From the NCBI GenBank assembly GCA_905214875.1, contig CAJMNR010000021.1, forward strand, positions 1-64,000: a DNA stretch of 64,000 nucleotides, given 5' to 3'. Within the stretch, counting starts at the first letter, position 1. Each line of letters starts with the position of its first letter. Below, in pieces: positions 53,218 to 60,595 of this stretch. The notes below the pieces were generated by a model, which saw only the letters and a program-made list of their open reading frames with translations, searched no databases and was not told where the DNA came from. Made by a program: the position numbers and the translations under genes. Origin of the DNA: an uncultured bacterium (lineage in GTDB: Bacteria > Bacillota > Clostridia > Lachnospirales > Lachnospiraceae).

Positions 53218-54942
53218 TTATAATTTTTCAAATTTTTCTGCTTCGCTTTGTAGATTCTTTGCAATTTGTTCACTATAGTTGGTCTGTTCACTGATTTGAT
53301 GCATATTATCAACTAAATTTCCAGTACTGCTTGCAACATTTGCAATTCCTGATGCACTTTCCTGTACAGAAGCTGAAATTTCTTCAAATGCTGCTACCAT
53401 ATCAGAAATCATTTCTTTTAGGTTATCTGTCTTCGCATTAAATCCTTCCATTACTTCGTCTACATATACCGCATTCTTACTATACTCTTTACCGGATTTT
53501 ACGAATTCTTCGTAATCATTAATTACAGCACTATTAATAAATTCTAATAAAGAATTTGCTCCTTCCGCCAATGTTCCTACAGCTTCTGTTACCTGCTGGC
53601 TGATTTCTTGGATATTATTTGCTGTTTCACGACTGCTGTCAGCTAATTGACGGATTTCGTCTGCTACAACTGCAAAACCTTTGCCTGCTTCTCCTGCTCT
53701 GGCCGCTTCAATCGATGCATTAAGTGCAAGAAGATTTGTCTGATTGGATATACTCAAAATCTCTTCTGTAAGTTCATTGATACGATCTACTTTCTTGCTA
53801 TTTGAAAGTGCTACGTTTAGATTCTCATTGATTTCTCCAATCATACCAACAGAATATTCACGCTGTTTTTGCGCACGTTCTTCTAACGCTTGTGCTTGCT
53901 GTTTCATGTCTCCTGCATAGGATAAGATTCCTTGAGATACCTCTCCCATATTTACTACATCTTGATCAATAGATGCAGTATTGGTTGTCAATGTAGAGAT
54001 TGTTGCCGCAACTTCTTCCATACTTGCAGCTAACTCTTCCATTGTTGCAGAGATTTCACTCGTATTATCATCTGCCACATGTGCACCTTGTGTAATATTT
54101 GTAACGACTTTCATAATATTCTCAGAATCTAATGCGATTTCCTTCATTATGGCTTGTAATCGTTCTAATAATAGGTTCATTCCTTTTACTAATTGACCAA
54201 TTTCGTCATCTGCATAAACTATCATTCTCTCTGTTAAGTCGCCTTTATTATTTTCAATTCCTTGCACAATATGATTTAGCTTAATTGTTGACTTCTTTAA
54301 TACTCTTAATATGTATTTATATACAATAATTGCAAGTGCCAGGATAAGCACTAAAAGAACTACGCCAATGAAGATTGTTTGATTAATGGATTTATAATAA
54401 TCTTTATTTCCCTGTTCAATTGACTGATTTGCCCCCTCTATCTTCGTATCCATCATAGCTTGAATTTGTTGTTGAATGTTTTCGACTTGTGGTTTCAAGA
54501 CAGTATTGATCATTGCAGTAGCTTGGTTATCATTATTGCTTTTACTTTCAGTAATAACGTTTCTATAATTATTAATAAAGGACTCTTTGTTAGTTTTTAG
54601 CTTTTCATATTCTTCTGTCTCTTGTCCCTCATCTAATAGATTTTCATAATTATGCATTGCGTCTTCCATGCTTTGTTCTAACGCACCCGTCTTTTTCTCA
54701 GCGTCCTCCATGGAAGCATCATCTGTGGCAAGTACATGTGTTACTGCAAGATAAGCAAGTTCTTGAAATGATTCCTGTATTTCTTGAAGATAAACAATAC
54801 TTTGAAGGTATTTTCCATTAATTTCTTTACTTGATCTATATGACTTTTTGATTGAAAAAGTACACACAGTGTTACTCACCAAGGTTCCAACTAATACAAT
54901 AGCTAGCATAAAGTATACTTTAAGCTTAATACTCTTTCTCAT
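53218..54942 (-). CDS. Methyl-accepting chemotaxis protein
   Basis: A 574-residue chemoreceptor with two membrane helices (about 8-26 and 188-210), a four-helix-bundle sensor between them (4HB_MCP type), HAMP (about 211-265), and an MA signalling domain (about 285-574). The highly conserved tip reads EILSISNQTNLLALNASIEAARAGEAGKGF (abbreviated here as the LALNASIEAARAGE hairpin) and links to CheA/CheW. The ligand is unknown. GGAGAA precedes the ATG. Isolated from other chemotaxis genes in this window. Confidence 0.94.
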   Translation of the reverse strand: MRKSIKLKVYFMLAIVLVGTLVSNTVCTFSIKKSYRSSKEINGKYLQSIVYLQEIQESFQELAYLAVTHVLATDDASMEDAEKKTGALEQSMEDAMHNYENLLDEGQETEEYEKLKTNKESFINNYRNVITESKSNNDNQATAMINTVLKPQVENIQQQIQAMMDTKIEGANQSIEQGNKDYYKSINQTIFIGVVLLVLILALAIIVYKYILRVLKKSTIKLNHIVQGIENNKGDLTERMIVYADDEIGQLVKGMNLLLERLQAIMKEIALDSENIMKVVTNITQGAHVADDNTSEISATMEELAASMEEVAATISTLTTNTASIDQDVVNMGEVSQGILSYAGDMKQQAQALEERAQKQREYSVGMIGEINENLNVALSNSKKVDRINELTEEILSISNQTNLLALNASIEAARAGEAGKGFAVVADEIRQLADSSRETANNIQEISQQVTEAVGTLAEGANSLLEFINSAVINDYEEFVKSGKEYSKNAVYVDEVMEGFNAKTDNLKEMISDMVAAFEEISASVQESASGIANVASSTGNLVDNMHQISEQTNYSEQIAKNLQSEAEKFEKL

Positions 54943-55108
54943 TCGTTCATTTCTCCTTTGTTCTAGTATTTAACATAATATATCGGTATTCTTCTCTTTT
55001 TTTATTACAATTTTCTTTGATTTTTTTCTTTTTTCGTACTAATTTCCTATACTCTACTTATCTTAATCTGTGTAATGGTCAAGCATTTTTGTAACACTAC
55101 TGCCTAAA
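54943..55108. other. Intergenic stretch
   Basis: AT-rich sequence between the chemoreceptor gene and the transposase remnant; nothing recognisable. Confidence 0.5.
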
Positions 55109-55203
55109 TCAGTCCAATCGATACCGTACCTCATATGGTGTCTGATAGTTATTATACGAGTGAGGACGGATCTGGTTATCCCATACCCATGAATCGATAT
55201 GTC
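55109..55203 (-). pseudogene. IS3-family transposase C-terminal remnant
   Basis: On the - strand one frame reads WDNQIRPHSYNNYQTPYEVR and stops, the C-terminal signature of IS3-group OrfB transposases (RPHSxxxxxTPYEV). The frame is closed by stops just upstream, and only about 30 codons remain. No terminal inverted repeats were seen. It marks a past insertion next to the scar region. Confidence 0.8.
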
Positions 55204-55287
55204 ACTAACCGATTTTCTTCGCAAAGAATACATTGTTAGCTATGCTGACAGTTTGCTTATTTTTCTTCTTTGATTCCACTACTTTTA

Positions 55288-55524
55288 CTATAATGCTAGT
55301 AAAATACCGCCTACTAACATAATAGTAAGCCCTACAATCTCTAATACAGTAGATTTAGTATTTGCTTTATCTTTCTTATATTTTATTACTGATTTTATTA
55401 ATATCAATAAGACCACAATATCAAGAAGTATCCATGCTATTGTATTTATACCAGACCTAATAATTGATACCGTTGCTAATATCACTAAAATACTTATACA
55501 TAGATTCAATCCTTTTTTCACCAT
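55288..55524 (-). CDS. Small membrane protein, possible immunity-like
   Basis: A 78-residue protein with about three hydrophobic segments (8-25, 27-45 and 60-78) and a Lys-rich loop (KYKKDKANTK). GAGAGG precedes the ATG. It lies 12 nt after the stop of a 45-residue peptide gene, so the two form a small unit. Small peptide plus small membrane protein is the layout of many bacteriocin and immunity pairs, but no sequence match was recognised. Confidence 0.65.
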   Translation of the reverse strand: MVKKGLNLCISILVILATVSIIRSGINTIAWILLDIVVLLILIKSVIKYKKDKANTKSTVLEIVGLTIMLVGGILLAL

Positions 55525-55536
55525 ATTTATTCCTCT

Positions 55537-55674
55537 CTAAAAACAATTATCCTTTACAGCTACAAAGCATGTTGAACCAACTACCCATAAAATAGCACCA
55601 GTACATTTTGCAATTTTCCATAAACTTGGATCAGCAGCAACAGGAAATGCTGTATTTGCATCAAGTTCTACCAT
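55537..55674 (-). CDS. Small peptide (45 aa), possible secreted or bacteriocin-like
   Basis: A short frame, MVELDANTAFPVAADP at the start and ending CFVAVKDNCF. The first half is polar and acidic, the second a hydrophobic LWKIAKCTGAILWVVG with three Cys overall. It shares tight spacing with the small membrane gene downstream. The Shine-Dalgarno is weak, so translation is uncertain. There is no GG leader or lanthipeptide signature. It could be a peptide precursor or the end of a degraded gene. Confidence 0.45.
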   Translation of the reverse strand: MVELDANTAFPVAADPSLWKIAKCTGAILWVVGSTCFVAVKDNCF

Positions 55675-55714
55675 ATTATTCAATTTGTGTCATTAATGTG
55701 TAAAATATTTTATA

Positions 55715-55845
55715 TTATTCCACTTCATTGACAATTCTAGAACTTACCTTACCAAGTACTTCCCAAGGAATCTCGGTAAATTCTGCTGTCATAAAGTCTG
55801 TTGTTGTTACTGCCATACGGCACATGCATAGTCGTATGTTCTTTC
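55715..55845 (-). pseudogene. guaA: guaA 3' fragment (GMP synthase C-terminus), frameshifted
   Basis: On the - strand TYDYACAV, then after a 1-nt shift AVTTTDFMTAEFTEIPWEVL and SSRIVNEVE, which I recognise as the C-terminal part of GMP synthase. The normal end (NRVVYDITSKPPATIEWE) is missing and TAA follows at once. guaA 3' ends are known integration sites for mobile islands, so this may be an attachment scar. No integrase or full guaA is in the window. Confidence 0.75.
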
Positions 55846-55847
55846 GT

Positions 55848-55900
55848 TCTAAAACAAAAGTGCCACACCCCCAGTAAAATCAAGGGGTTATGGCACTTTT
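55848..55900 (-). terminator. Terminator after tRNA-Thr
   Basis: On the - strand AAAAGTGCCATAACCCC pairs with GGGGTGTGGCACTTTT and is followed by GTTTT. Confidence 0.75.
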
Positions 55901-55906
55901 CATTCA

Positions 55907-55979
55907 AGCTACTAGCGGGAATCGAACCCGTGACCTCCACATTACCAATGTGACGCTCTACCGACTGAGCTATAGCAGC
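55907..55979 (-). tRNA. tRNA-Thr (anticodon GGT)
   Basis: A 73-nt cloverleaf on the - strand: acceptor GCTGCTA/TAGTAGC, D-arm AGCTCAGTCGGTAGAGC, anticodon arm with loop TTGGTAA (GGT at its centre), T-arm GGGTTCGAATCCC. CCA is not encoded. It lies 15 nt downstream of sigH. Confidence 0.95.
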
Positions 55980-55994
55980 AAACACAATATTTAA

Positions 55995-56630
55995 TTATCG
56001 GCTACTTACTTCTTGGATAATCGCATTCAGCTTTGATTTTACTCGTTGAAGTGCATTGTCGATGGACTTCGGTTGCTTGCCGAGAACGGCTGCGATTTCG
56101 TTGTAATTCATGCCTGTAATATAAAGACGAAAGACATCTTGCTCTAATGAACTAAGTCGCCTTACAACTTCATATTCTATCATATTTTTCCTTTCCCTGT
56201 CAATAAGCAGCTCCTCGGGATTGCTATGATCGGAAGACATAAGATCCATAATGGACAGTTCTTGTCCACTATTTGTCTCCTCCTCAGTGATCGGAGTATA
56301 GAATGAAATATATGTATTAAGTGGGATATTCTTCTTGCGATTGGACGTCTTGATGGCACTGTAGATTTGACGAGAAATGCATAGTTGTGCAAAGGAAGCG
56401 AAACTGCTGTTTTGCTCGGACTTATAATCACGAATTGCTTTATAGAGTCCGATCATGCCTTCCTGAATCAGGTCATCACGGTCTCCGCCAATGATAAATA
56501 ACGCTTTCGCCTTTTGACGAACAAGGTATTTATAACGTTCTAATAAATAATCCATTGCCAGCTTATCATGATTACGGATGAGCGCTATAATTTCTTCATC
56601 CGTACAGGCTGTATATCTTTCATATGACAT
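55995..56630 (-). CDS. sigH: RNA polymerase sporulation sigma factor SigH
   Basis: A 211-residue sigma-70 family protein: region 2 with RDDLIQEGMIGLYKAIRDY (about 49-67) and region 4 with LSSLEQDVFRLYITGMNYNEIAAVLG (about 157-182). Length and the rlmB-sigH order identify it as sigma-H (Spo0H), the transition-state sigma for early sporulation genes. GGAGGGGGAG precedes the ATG. Two perfect DnaA boxes lie just upstream, a possible link between replication initiation and sporulation. Confidence 0.93.
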   Translation of the reverse strand: MSYERYTACTDEEIIALIRNHDKLAMDYLLERYKYLVRQKAKALFIIGGDRDDLIQEGMIGLYKAIRDYKSEQNSSFASFAQLCISRQIYSAIKTSNRKKNIPLNTYISFYTPITEEETNSGQELSIMDLMSSDHSNPEELLIDRERKNMIEYEVVRRLSSLEQDVFRLYITGMNYNEIAAVLGKQPKSIDNALQRVKSKLNAIIQEVSSR

Positions 56631-56656
56631 CGGACTCCCCCTCCATCAAAATATAC

Positions 56657-56696
56657 TTATCCACAACTTACCATTTTTATCATTGCTTTATCCACA
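56657..56696. promoter_or_regulatory. Pair of perfect DnaA boxes upstream of sigH
   Basis: TTATCCACA at 56657-56665 and again at 56688-56696, same orientation, 22 nt apart, within 70 nt of the sigH start codon. Two exact 9-mers in 40 nt are unlikely by chance. Confidence 0.7.
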
Positions 56697-56793
56697 TTTT
56701 TATGTATTACTCTCCCAAGTTACCCACCGTGTCCAAGCATATAGGACATTTGTCCTAACGCTTATGGGTATCTTAAGAGAGTAGTTTTTCATC

Positions 56794-57534
56794 TTATTTC
56801 ATTCTTTGTCTTACGATTTCATAAGATAAGATTCCCATTGCAACAGATGCATTTAAGGAATCGATGTCACCCTTCATAGGGATCTTTGTAATGTAATCGC
56901 ATTTTTCTTTGACAAGACGGCCTACGCCTTCACCTTCACTACCGATTACTAAACCGATAGAACCAGTTAAGTTACAGTTATACATAAGTTCGCCGTCCAT
57001 GTCTGCACATGCGAACCACATACCACGTTCTTTTAACTCTTCGATCGTATTTGCAAGGTTTGTTACTTTCGCTACTGGAACGTAGTTGATCGCACCAGCA
57101 CTAACTTTTGCAACTGTTGCAGTTAACCCAACTGCACGACGTTTTGGAATGATGATACCGTGAGCACCTGCTTGGTTTGCAGTACGGATCATTGCACCTA
57201 AGTTGTGTGGATCTTCAATATTATCAAGTAGGATGATGAAAGGATCTTCGCCTTTTTCTTCCGCTAACTTGAACATATCGTCGATTTCAGCATATTCATA
57301 AGCTGCTGCATATGCCATAACCCCTTGGTGCTTTCCTGTTTCGGACATTTGATCAAGACGTTCTTTTTTTACAAAAGTAATGATAGTGTCTGACTTCTTT
57401 GCCTCTCTTAAAATGGATTTTACCGGTCCATCCTGGCAACCATCTAAAACAAATAAACGGTCGATTGGTTTTTTCGCACGAAATGCTTCAAGTACCGCAT
57501 TACGTCCTTCAATTGTAAATTCTTCGTATCTCAT
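56794..57534 (-). CDS. rlmB: 23S rRNA (guanosine-2'-O-) methyltransferase RlmB
   Basis: A 246-residue SpoU-family methyltransferase that 2'-O-methylates G2251 of 23S rRNA. It has an N-terminal substrate-binding domain (FTIEGRNAVLEAF) and the SPOUT knot motifs LLDNIEDPHNLGAMIRTA, GLVIGSEGEGVGRLV and SLNASVAMGILSYEIVRQR. AGGAGCAGAAC precedes the ATG. In the B. subtilis-like cysES-mrnC-rlmB order. Confidence 0.94.
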   Translation of the reverse strand: MRYEEFTIEGRNAVLEAFRAKKPIDRLFVLDGCQDGPVKSILREAKKSDTIITFVKKERLDQMSETGKHQGVMAYAAAYEYAEIDDMFKLAEEKGEDPFIILLDNIEDPHNLGAMIRTANQAGAHGIIIPKRRAVGLTATVAKVSAGAINYVPVAKVTNLANTIEELKERGMWFACADMDGELMYNCNLTGSIGLVIGSEGEGVGRLVKEKCDYITKIPMKGDIDSLNASVAMGILSYEIVRQRMK

Positions 57535-57562
57535 GTTCTGCTCCTATTATCATTACTATTTG

Positions 57563-58048
57563 TTACATTTTTAAATCTAGTTTTTGAAAACCATGCTTGA
57601 TTAATTCAAGGATTCGATCAAAACGGTCCATCAAATAAAGATAACCAAGTAATGCTTCAAATCCTGTGGCGCATCGATATTCTGTAATCGTTGCATTTTT
57701 AGCAGAAGTGTAGGACTTGGCATTACGTCCTCGTTTGTAAACGCCAAGTTCCTCTTCTGTTAGAATCTCCTCGATTGCATGGTACATATTCATCTGTGCC
57801 TGCGCTTTTACGAAACTGCTTGAAATCTTGTGCAACTTGTTAACGGGCGCATTTCCGTGAGAAAGGACCATGGTTCTGATGACGATGTCATAGATTCCAT
57901 CTCCAATATACGCAAGTGTAAGTGGTGAATACTGGCGTGGATCACATTGTTTCAAGTCCATATTCTCTAAAAGATATTTATGAAAATGATTTCCATCTAA
58001 ACTCATGTTTGTATCCGTGTTATTTGTCATTGTTACGCTCTTTTCCAT
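57563..58048 (-). CDS. mrnC: Mini-ribonuclease III MrnC
   Basis: A 161-residue RNase III catalytic domain without a dsRNA-binding domain, which matures 23S rRNA ends. The family motif LAYIGDGIYDIVIRTMVLSHG has the catalytic Asp, and ATGFEALLGYLYLMDRFDRI holds the second acidic pair. The start at 58048 overlaps the cysS stop by 16 nt, after AAGG. Confidence 0.94.
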   Translation of the reverse strand: MEKSVTMTNNTDTNMSLDGNHFHKYLLENMDLKQCDPRQYSPLTLAYIGDGIYDIVIRTMVLSHGNAPVNKLHKISSSFVKAQAQMNMYHAIEEILTEEELGVYKRGRNAKSYTSAKNATITEYRCATGFEALLGYLYLMDRFDRILELIKHGFQKLDLKM

Positions 58049-59430
58049 CTAACGCCTTCTCTGGAATCTTCAAGGATAATACCCTTTTCTAATAATTCAT
58101 CACGAATCTCATCCGCTCTAGCAAAGTCTCTGTTCTTTCTAGCAGCTTGACGTTCTTCAATCAGACGTTCGATATCTTCATCTAATAGTTCTTCTACGTG
58201 TTTTACTTCTACACCAAGTATATCACATAATACTACAATTTTCTCTAATAAAATTTGGATAAACTCTTTTGCGCTATCCTTGCTAGCTGTTGTGTTTGCA
58301 AGCTTAACGATTTCAAAGATTGCACTGATTGCATCTGCTGTGTTGAAGTCATCTTCCATTGCATTGTTGAATTTATCATTTAAGCTTTCTACTTCTGCAA
58401 TTGCTTTCTTTTCTTCTTCATTTAATTCACGTTCTTCAGCAATCGCTTCTAATTGTTCTAAATGATATGCTGCATTCTTAATACGTTCTAAACTGCTCTT
58501 TGCAGATTCCATTAAATCTCTGGAGAAGTTAAGTGGACTTCTGTAATGAGAGCTTAACATGAAGAAACGAAGTACTTGAAGATCAAATTGTTCACTGATT
58601 TCACGAACTGTAAAGAAATTTCCTGCAGATTTACTCATCTTCTTGTTATCGATATTTAAGAATGCATTGTGCATCCAGTATCTTGAGAACTCTTTTCCGT
58701 TTGCTGCTTCGGATTGAGCGATTTCATTTTCATGATGAGGGAATACAAGATCTTCTCCACCTGCATGGATATCGATTTGGTCGCCAAGGTATTTCTTGCT
58801 CATTTCAGAACATTCGATATGCCAGCCTGGTCTACCGTCGCTCCATGGTGATGGCCAAGATGGTTCGCCTTCTTTTTTCGGTTTCCATAATACGAAGTCC
58901 ATTGGATCTTCTTTTTCGTCTGCAACAGCGATACGGATACCTGCTTCTAAATCATCAAGGTTTTTCTTAGATAATTTACCGTAACCTTCGAATTTACGAG
59001 TGCTAAAGTATACAGTACCATTCTTTTCGTAAGCATATCCTTTTTCGATTAAAGTTTCAATCATCTTGATCATGCCGTCGATTTCTTCTGTTGCTTTAGG
59101 ATTGCAAGTTGCTGGCTTAACGTTCATTGCTGCCATATCCTTTTTGCATTCTTCGATATAACGTTCGGAGATTTCTTCTGTAGAAACGCCCTCTTCGTTT
59201 GCTTTCTTAATGATTTTATCATCAACGTCTGTAAAGTTGGATACGTAGTTTACTTCATAACCTTTATATTCAAAATAACGGCGTACCGTATCGAATACGA
59301 TCATTGGTCTTGCATTACCAATGTGGATATAGTTGTAAACCGTTGGTCCACACACATACATACGTACTTTCCCTGGTTCAATTGGTACGAATTCTTCCTT
59401 ACTCTTTGTTAAAGTATTATAAATCTTCAT
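58033..59430 (-). CDS. cysS: Cysteinyl-tRNA synthetase CysS
   Basis: A 465-residue class I synthetase. The HIGH motif is YIHIGNARPM (about 35), the zinc-binding Cys/His are in CGPTV and HIECSEMS, and the KMSKS loop is KKMSKSAGNFFTV (about 266-278). TAGGAGG precedes the ATG. Downstream of cysE; both are likely under the Cys-specific T-box. Confidence 0.97.
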   Translation of the reverse strand: MKIYNTLTKSKEEFVPIEPGKVRMYVCGPTVYNYIHIGNARPMIVFDTVRRYFEYKGYEVNYVSNFTDVDDKIIKKANEEGVSTEEISERYIEECKKDMAAMNVKPATCNPKATEEIDGMIKMIETLIEKGYAYEKNGTVYFSTRKFEGYGKLSKKNLDDLEAGIRIAVADEKEDPMDFVLWKPKKEGEPSWPSPWSDGRPGWHIECSEMSKKYLGDQIDIHAGGEDLVFPHHENEIAQSEAANGKEFSRYWMHNAFLNIDNKKMSKSAGNFFTVREISEQFDLQVLRFFMLSSHYRSPLNFSRDLMESAKSSLERIKNAAYHLEQLEAIAEERELNEEEKKAIAEVESLNDKFNNAMEDDFNTADAISAIFEIVKLANTTASKDSAKEFIQILLEKIVVLCDILGVEVKHVEELLDEDIERLIEERQAARKNRDFARADEIRDELLEKGIILEDSREGVRWKRA

Positions 59431-59494
59431 TTTCTTTCCTCCTAGTATACTTACTATTTTTCACAAAAAATTAGGTCTCTATACGATATAGTGC

Positions 59495-60160
59495 TTACTT
59501 GTTCTCTAGTTCAGATACTCTTTTTAAAACTTCATCTAATGTGGCTTTCAAATACTTATTTTCTTCCTGAAGTTTCATTATATCATTACGGACAGGATCT
59601 GGTAAATGTACTTGATCAAGATCTTCACTTGGAATTCTCTTATTATCTCGCTTTACAACGCGTCCTGGTACGCCGACTACTGTTGAGTTCGGTGGGACTT
59701 CAGATAATACCACGCTTCCTGCACCAATCTTAGAATTTGATCCAACGGTGAAGGAACCTAATACCTTCGCTCCAGCACTGATCATTACATTGTCTCCAAC
59801 CGTTGGGTGTCGTTTTCCTTGTTCTTTTCCTGTACCACCAAGGGTAACCCCTTGATACAGTGTGATGTTATCACCTAAAATAGCTGTTTCTCCAATAATT
59901 ACTCCATGACCATGGTCAATAAATAACCCTTTTCCGATAGTTGCTCCTGGATGAATCTCAATTCCGGTCTTTCTAGCTGCTCTCTGTGAAATCCATCTTG
60001 CCAAGAAATAATGTTTTTTAAGATACAACTTATGAGCAATACGGTACCTCATAATTGCTTTAAAGCTAGGATATAAAAAAACTTCCTTTGCAGTTTTGAT
60101 TGCTGGATCTCGCTCCTTGATTAATGCAATTTCCTCTTTCACAAACTTAATATATCCCAT
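59495..60160 (-). CDS. cysE: Serine O-acetyltransferase CysE
   Basis: A 221-residue hexapeptide-repeat acetyltransferase that makes O-acetylserine from serine and acetyl-CoA, the first step to cysteine. The left-handed beta-helix (about 65-165) has DHGHGVIIGETAILGD, with the active-site His, and GGTGKEQGKRHPTVGDN. The C-terminal tail has an extra coiled helix (KLQEENKYLKATLDEVLKRVSELENK) not typical of EpsC-type CysE. GCGAGG precedes the ATG. Controlled by the T-box upstream. Confidence 0.93.
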   Translation of the reverse strand: MGYIKFVKEEIALIKERDPAIKTAKEVFLYPSFKAIMRYRIAHKLYLKKHYFLARWISQRAARKTGIEIHPGATIGKGLFIDHGHGVIIGETAILGDNITLYQGVTLGGTGKEQGKRHPTVGDNVMISAGAKVLGSFTVGSNSKIGAGSVVLSEVPPNSTVVGVPGRVVKRDNKRIPSEDLDQVHLPDPVRNDIMKLQEENKYLKATLDEVLKRVSELENK

Positions 60161-60284
60161 AATAAGCCTCGCTTTCTATTCTAACGACTCTTAAACACCC
60201 TGATTAAGATAGCAGCTCTATTTATTAGCGGATCGTTTTTTAATGTGTAGAAGATTTTTCACAGAAATAATTCCTATGCATTAA

Positions 60285-60580
60285 AAATAGCCCCATCTCT
60301 ATATTACATAGAGACGAGGCTATCGCGGTTCCACTCTAATTTATATTATGATTCCAGCACTCACACTGGAATATTCATTATAATACAATCTTATTACAAT
60401 AACGGCTGCTACCGTACTAGCCTAACACAAATCATGCTCAGCCAGTCAGCTCCTAGATGCACTTCATTTATTAATCCATTAGGAATGCTTTCAGCCGGTG
60501 ACACTCCCTCTCTTTAACTTCCTTAATAAATTACTCTTCTATTCATCGCTTTTATACTATTCTTCAAATACTATTTTATT
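60285..60580 (-). ncRNA. T-box riboswitch, Cys-specific, upstream of cysE
   Basis: On the - strand the T-box core AGAGTGGAACCGCG (about 60338-60325) is followed by a terminator hairpin (about 60324-60288) with a T-run. Stem I has an AGAGAGGGAG bulge region and CGGCTGAAAGC terminal loop; the specifier triplet reads TGC at 60461-60459, i.e. Cys. Uncharged tRNA-Cys would turn on cysE-cysS. Confidence 0.93.
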
Positions 60581-60595
60581 CTATGCATGAATCAG

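Noticed and set aside
55749..55985. Open frame on the - strand across the tRNA, 78 codons
   Set aside because: It is a reading through tRNA-Thr and its terminator.
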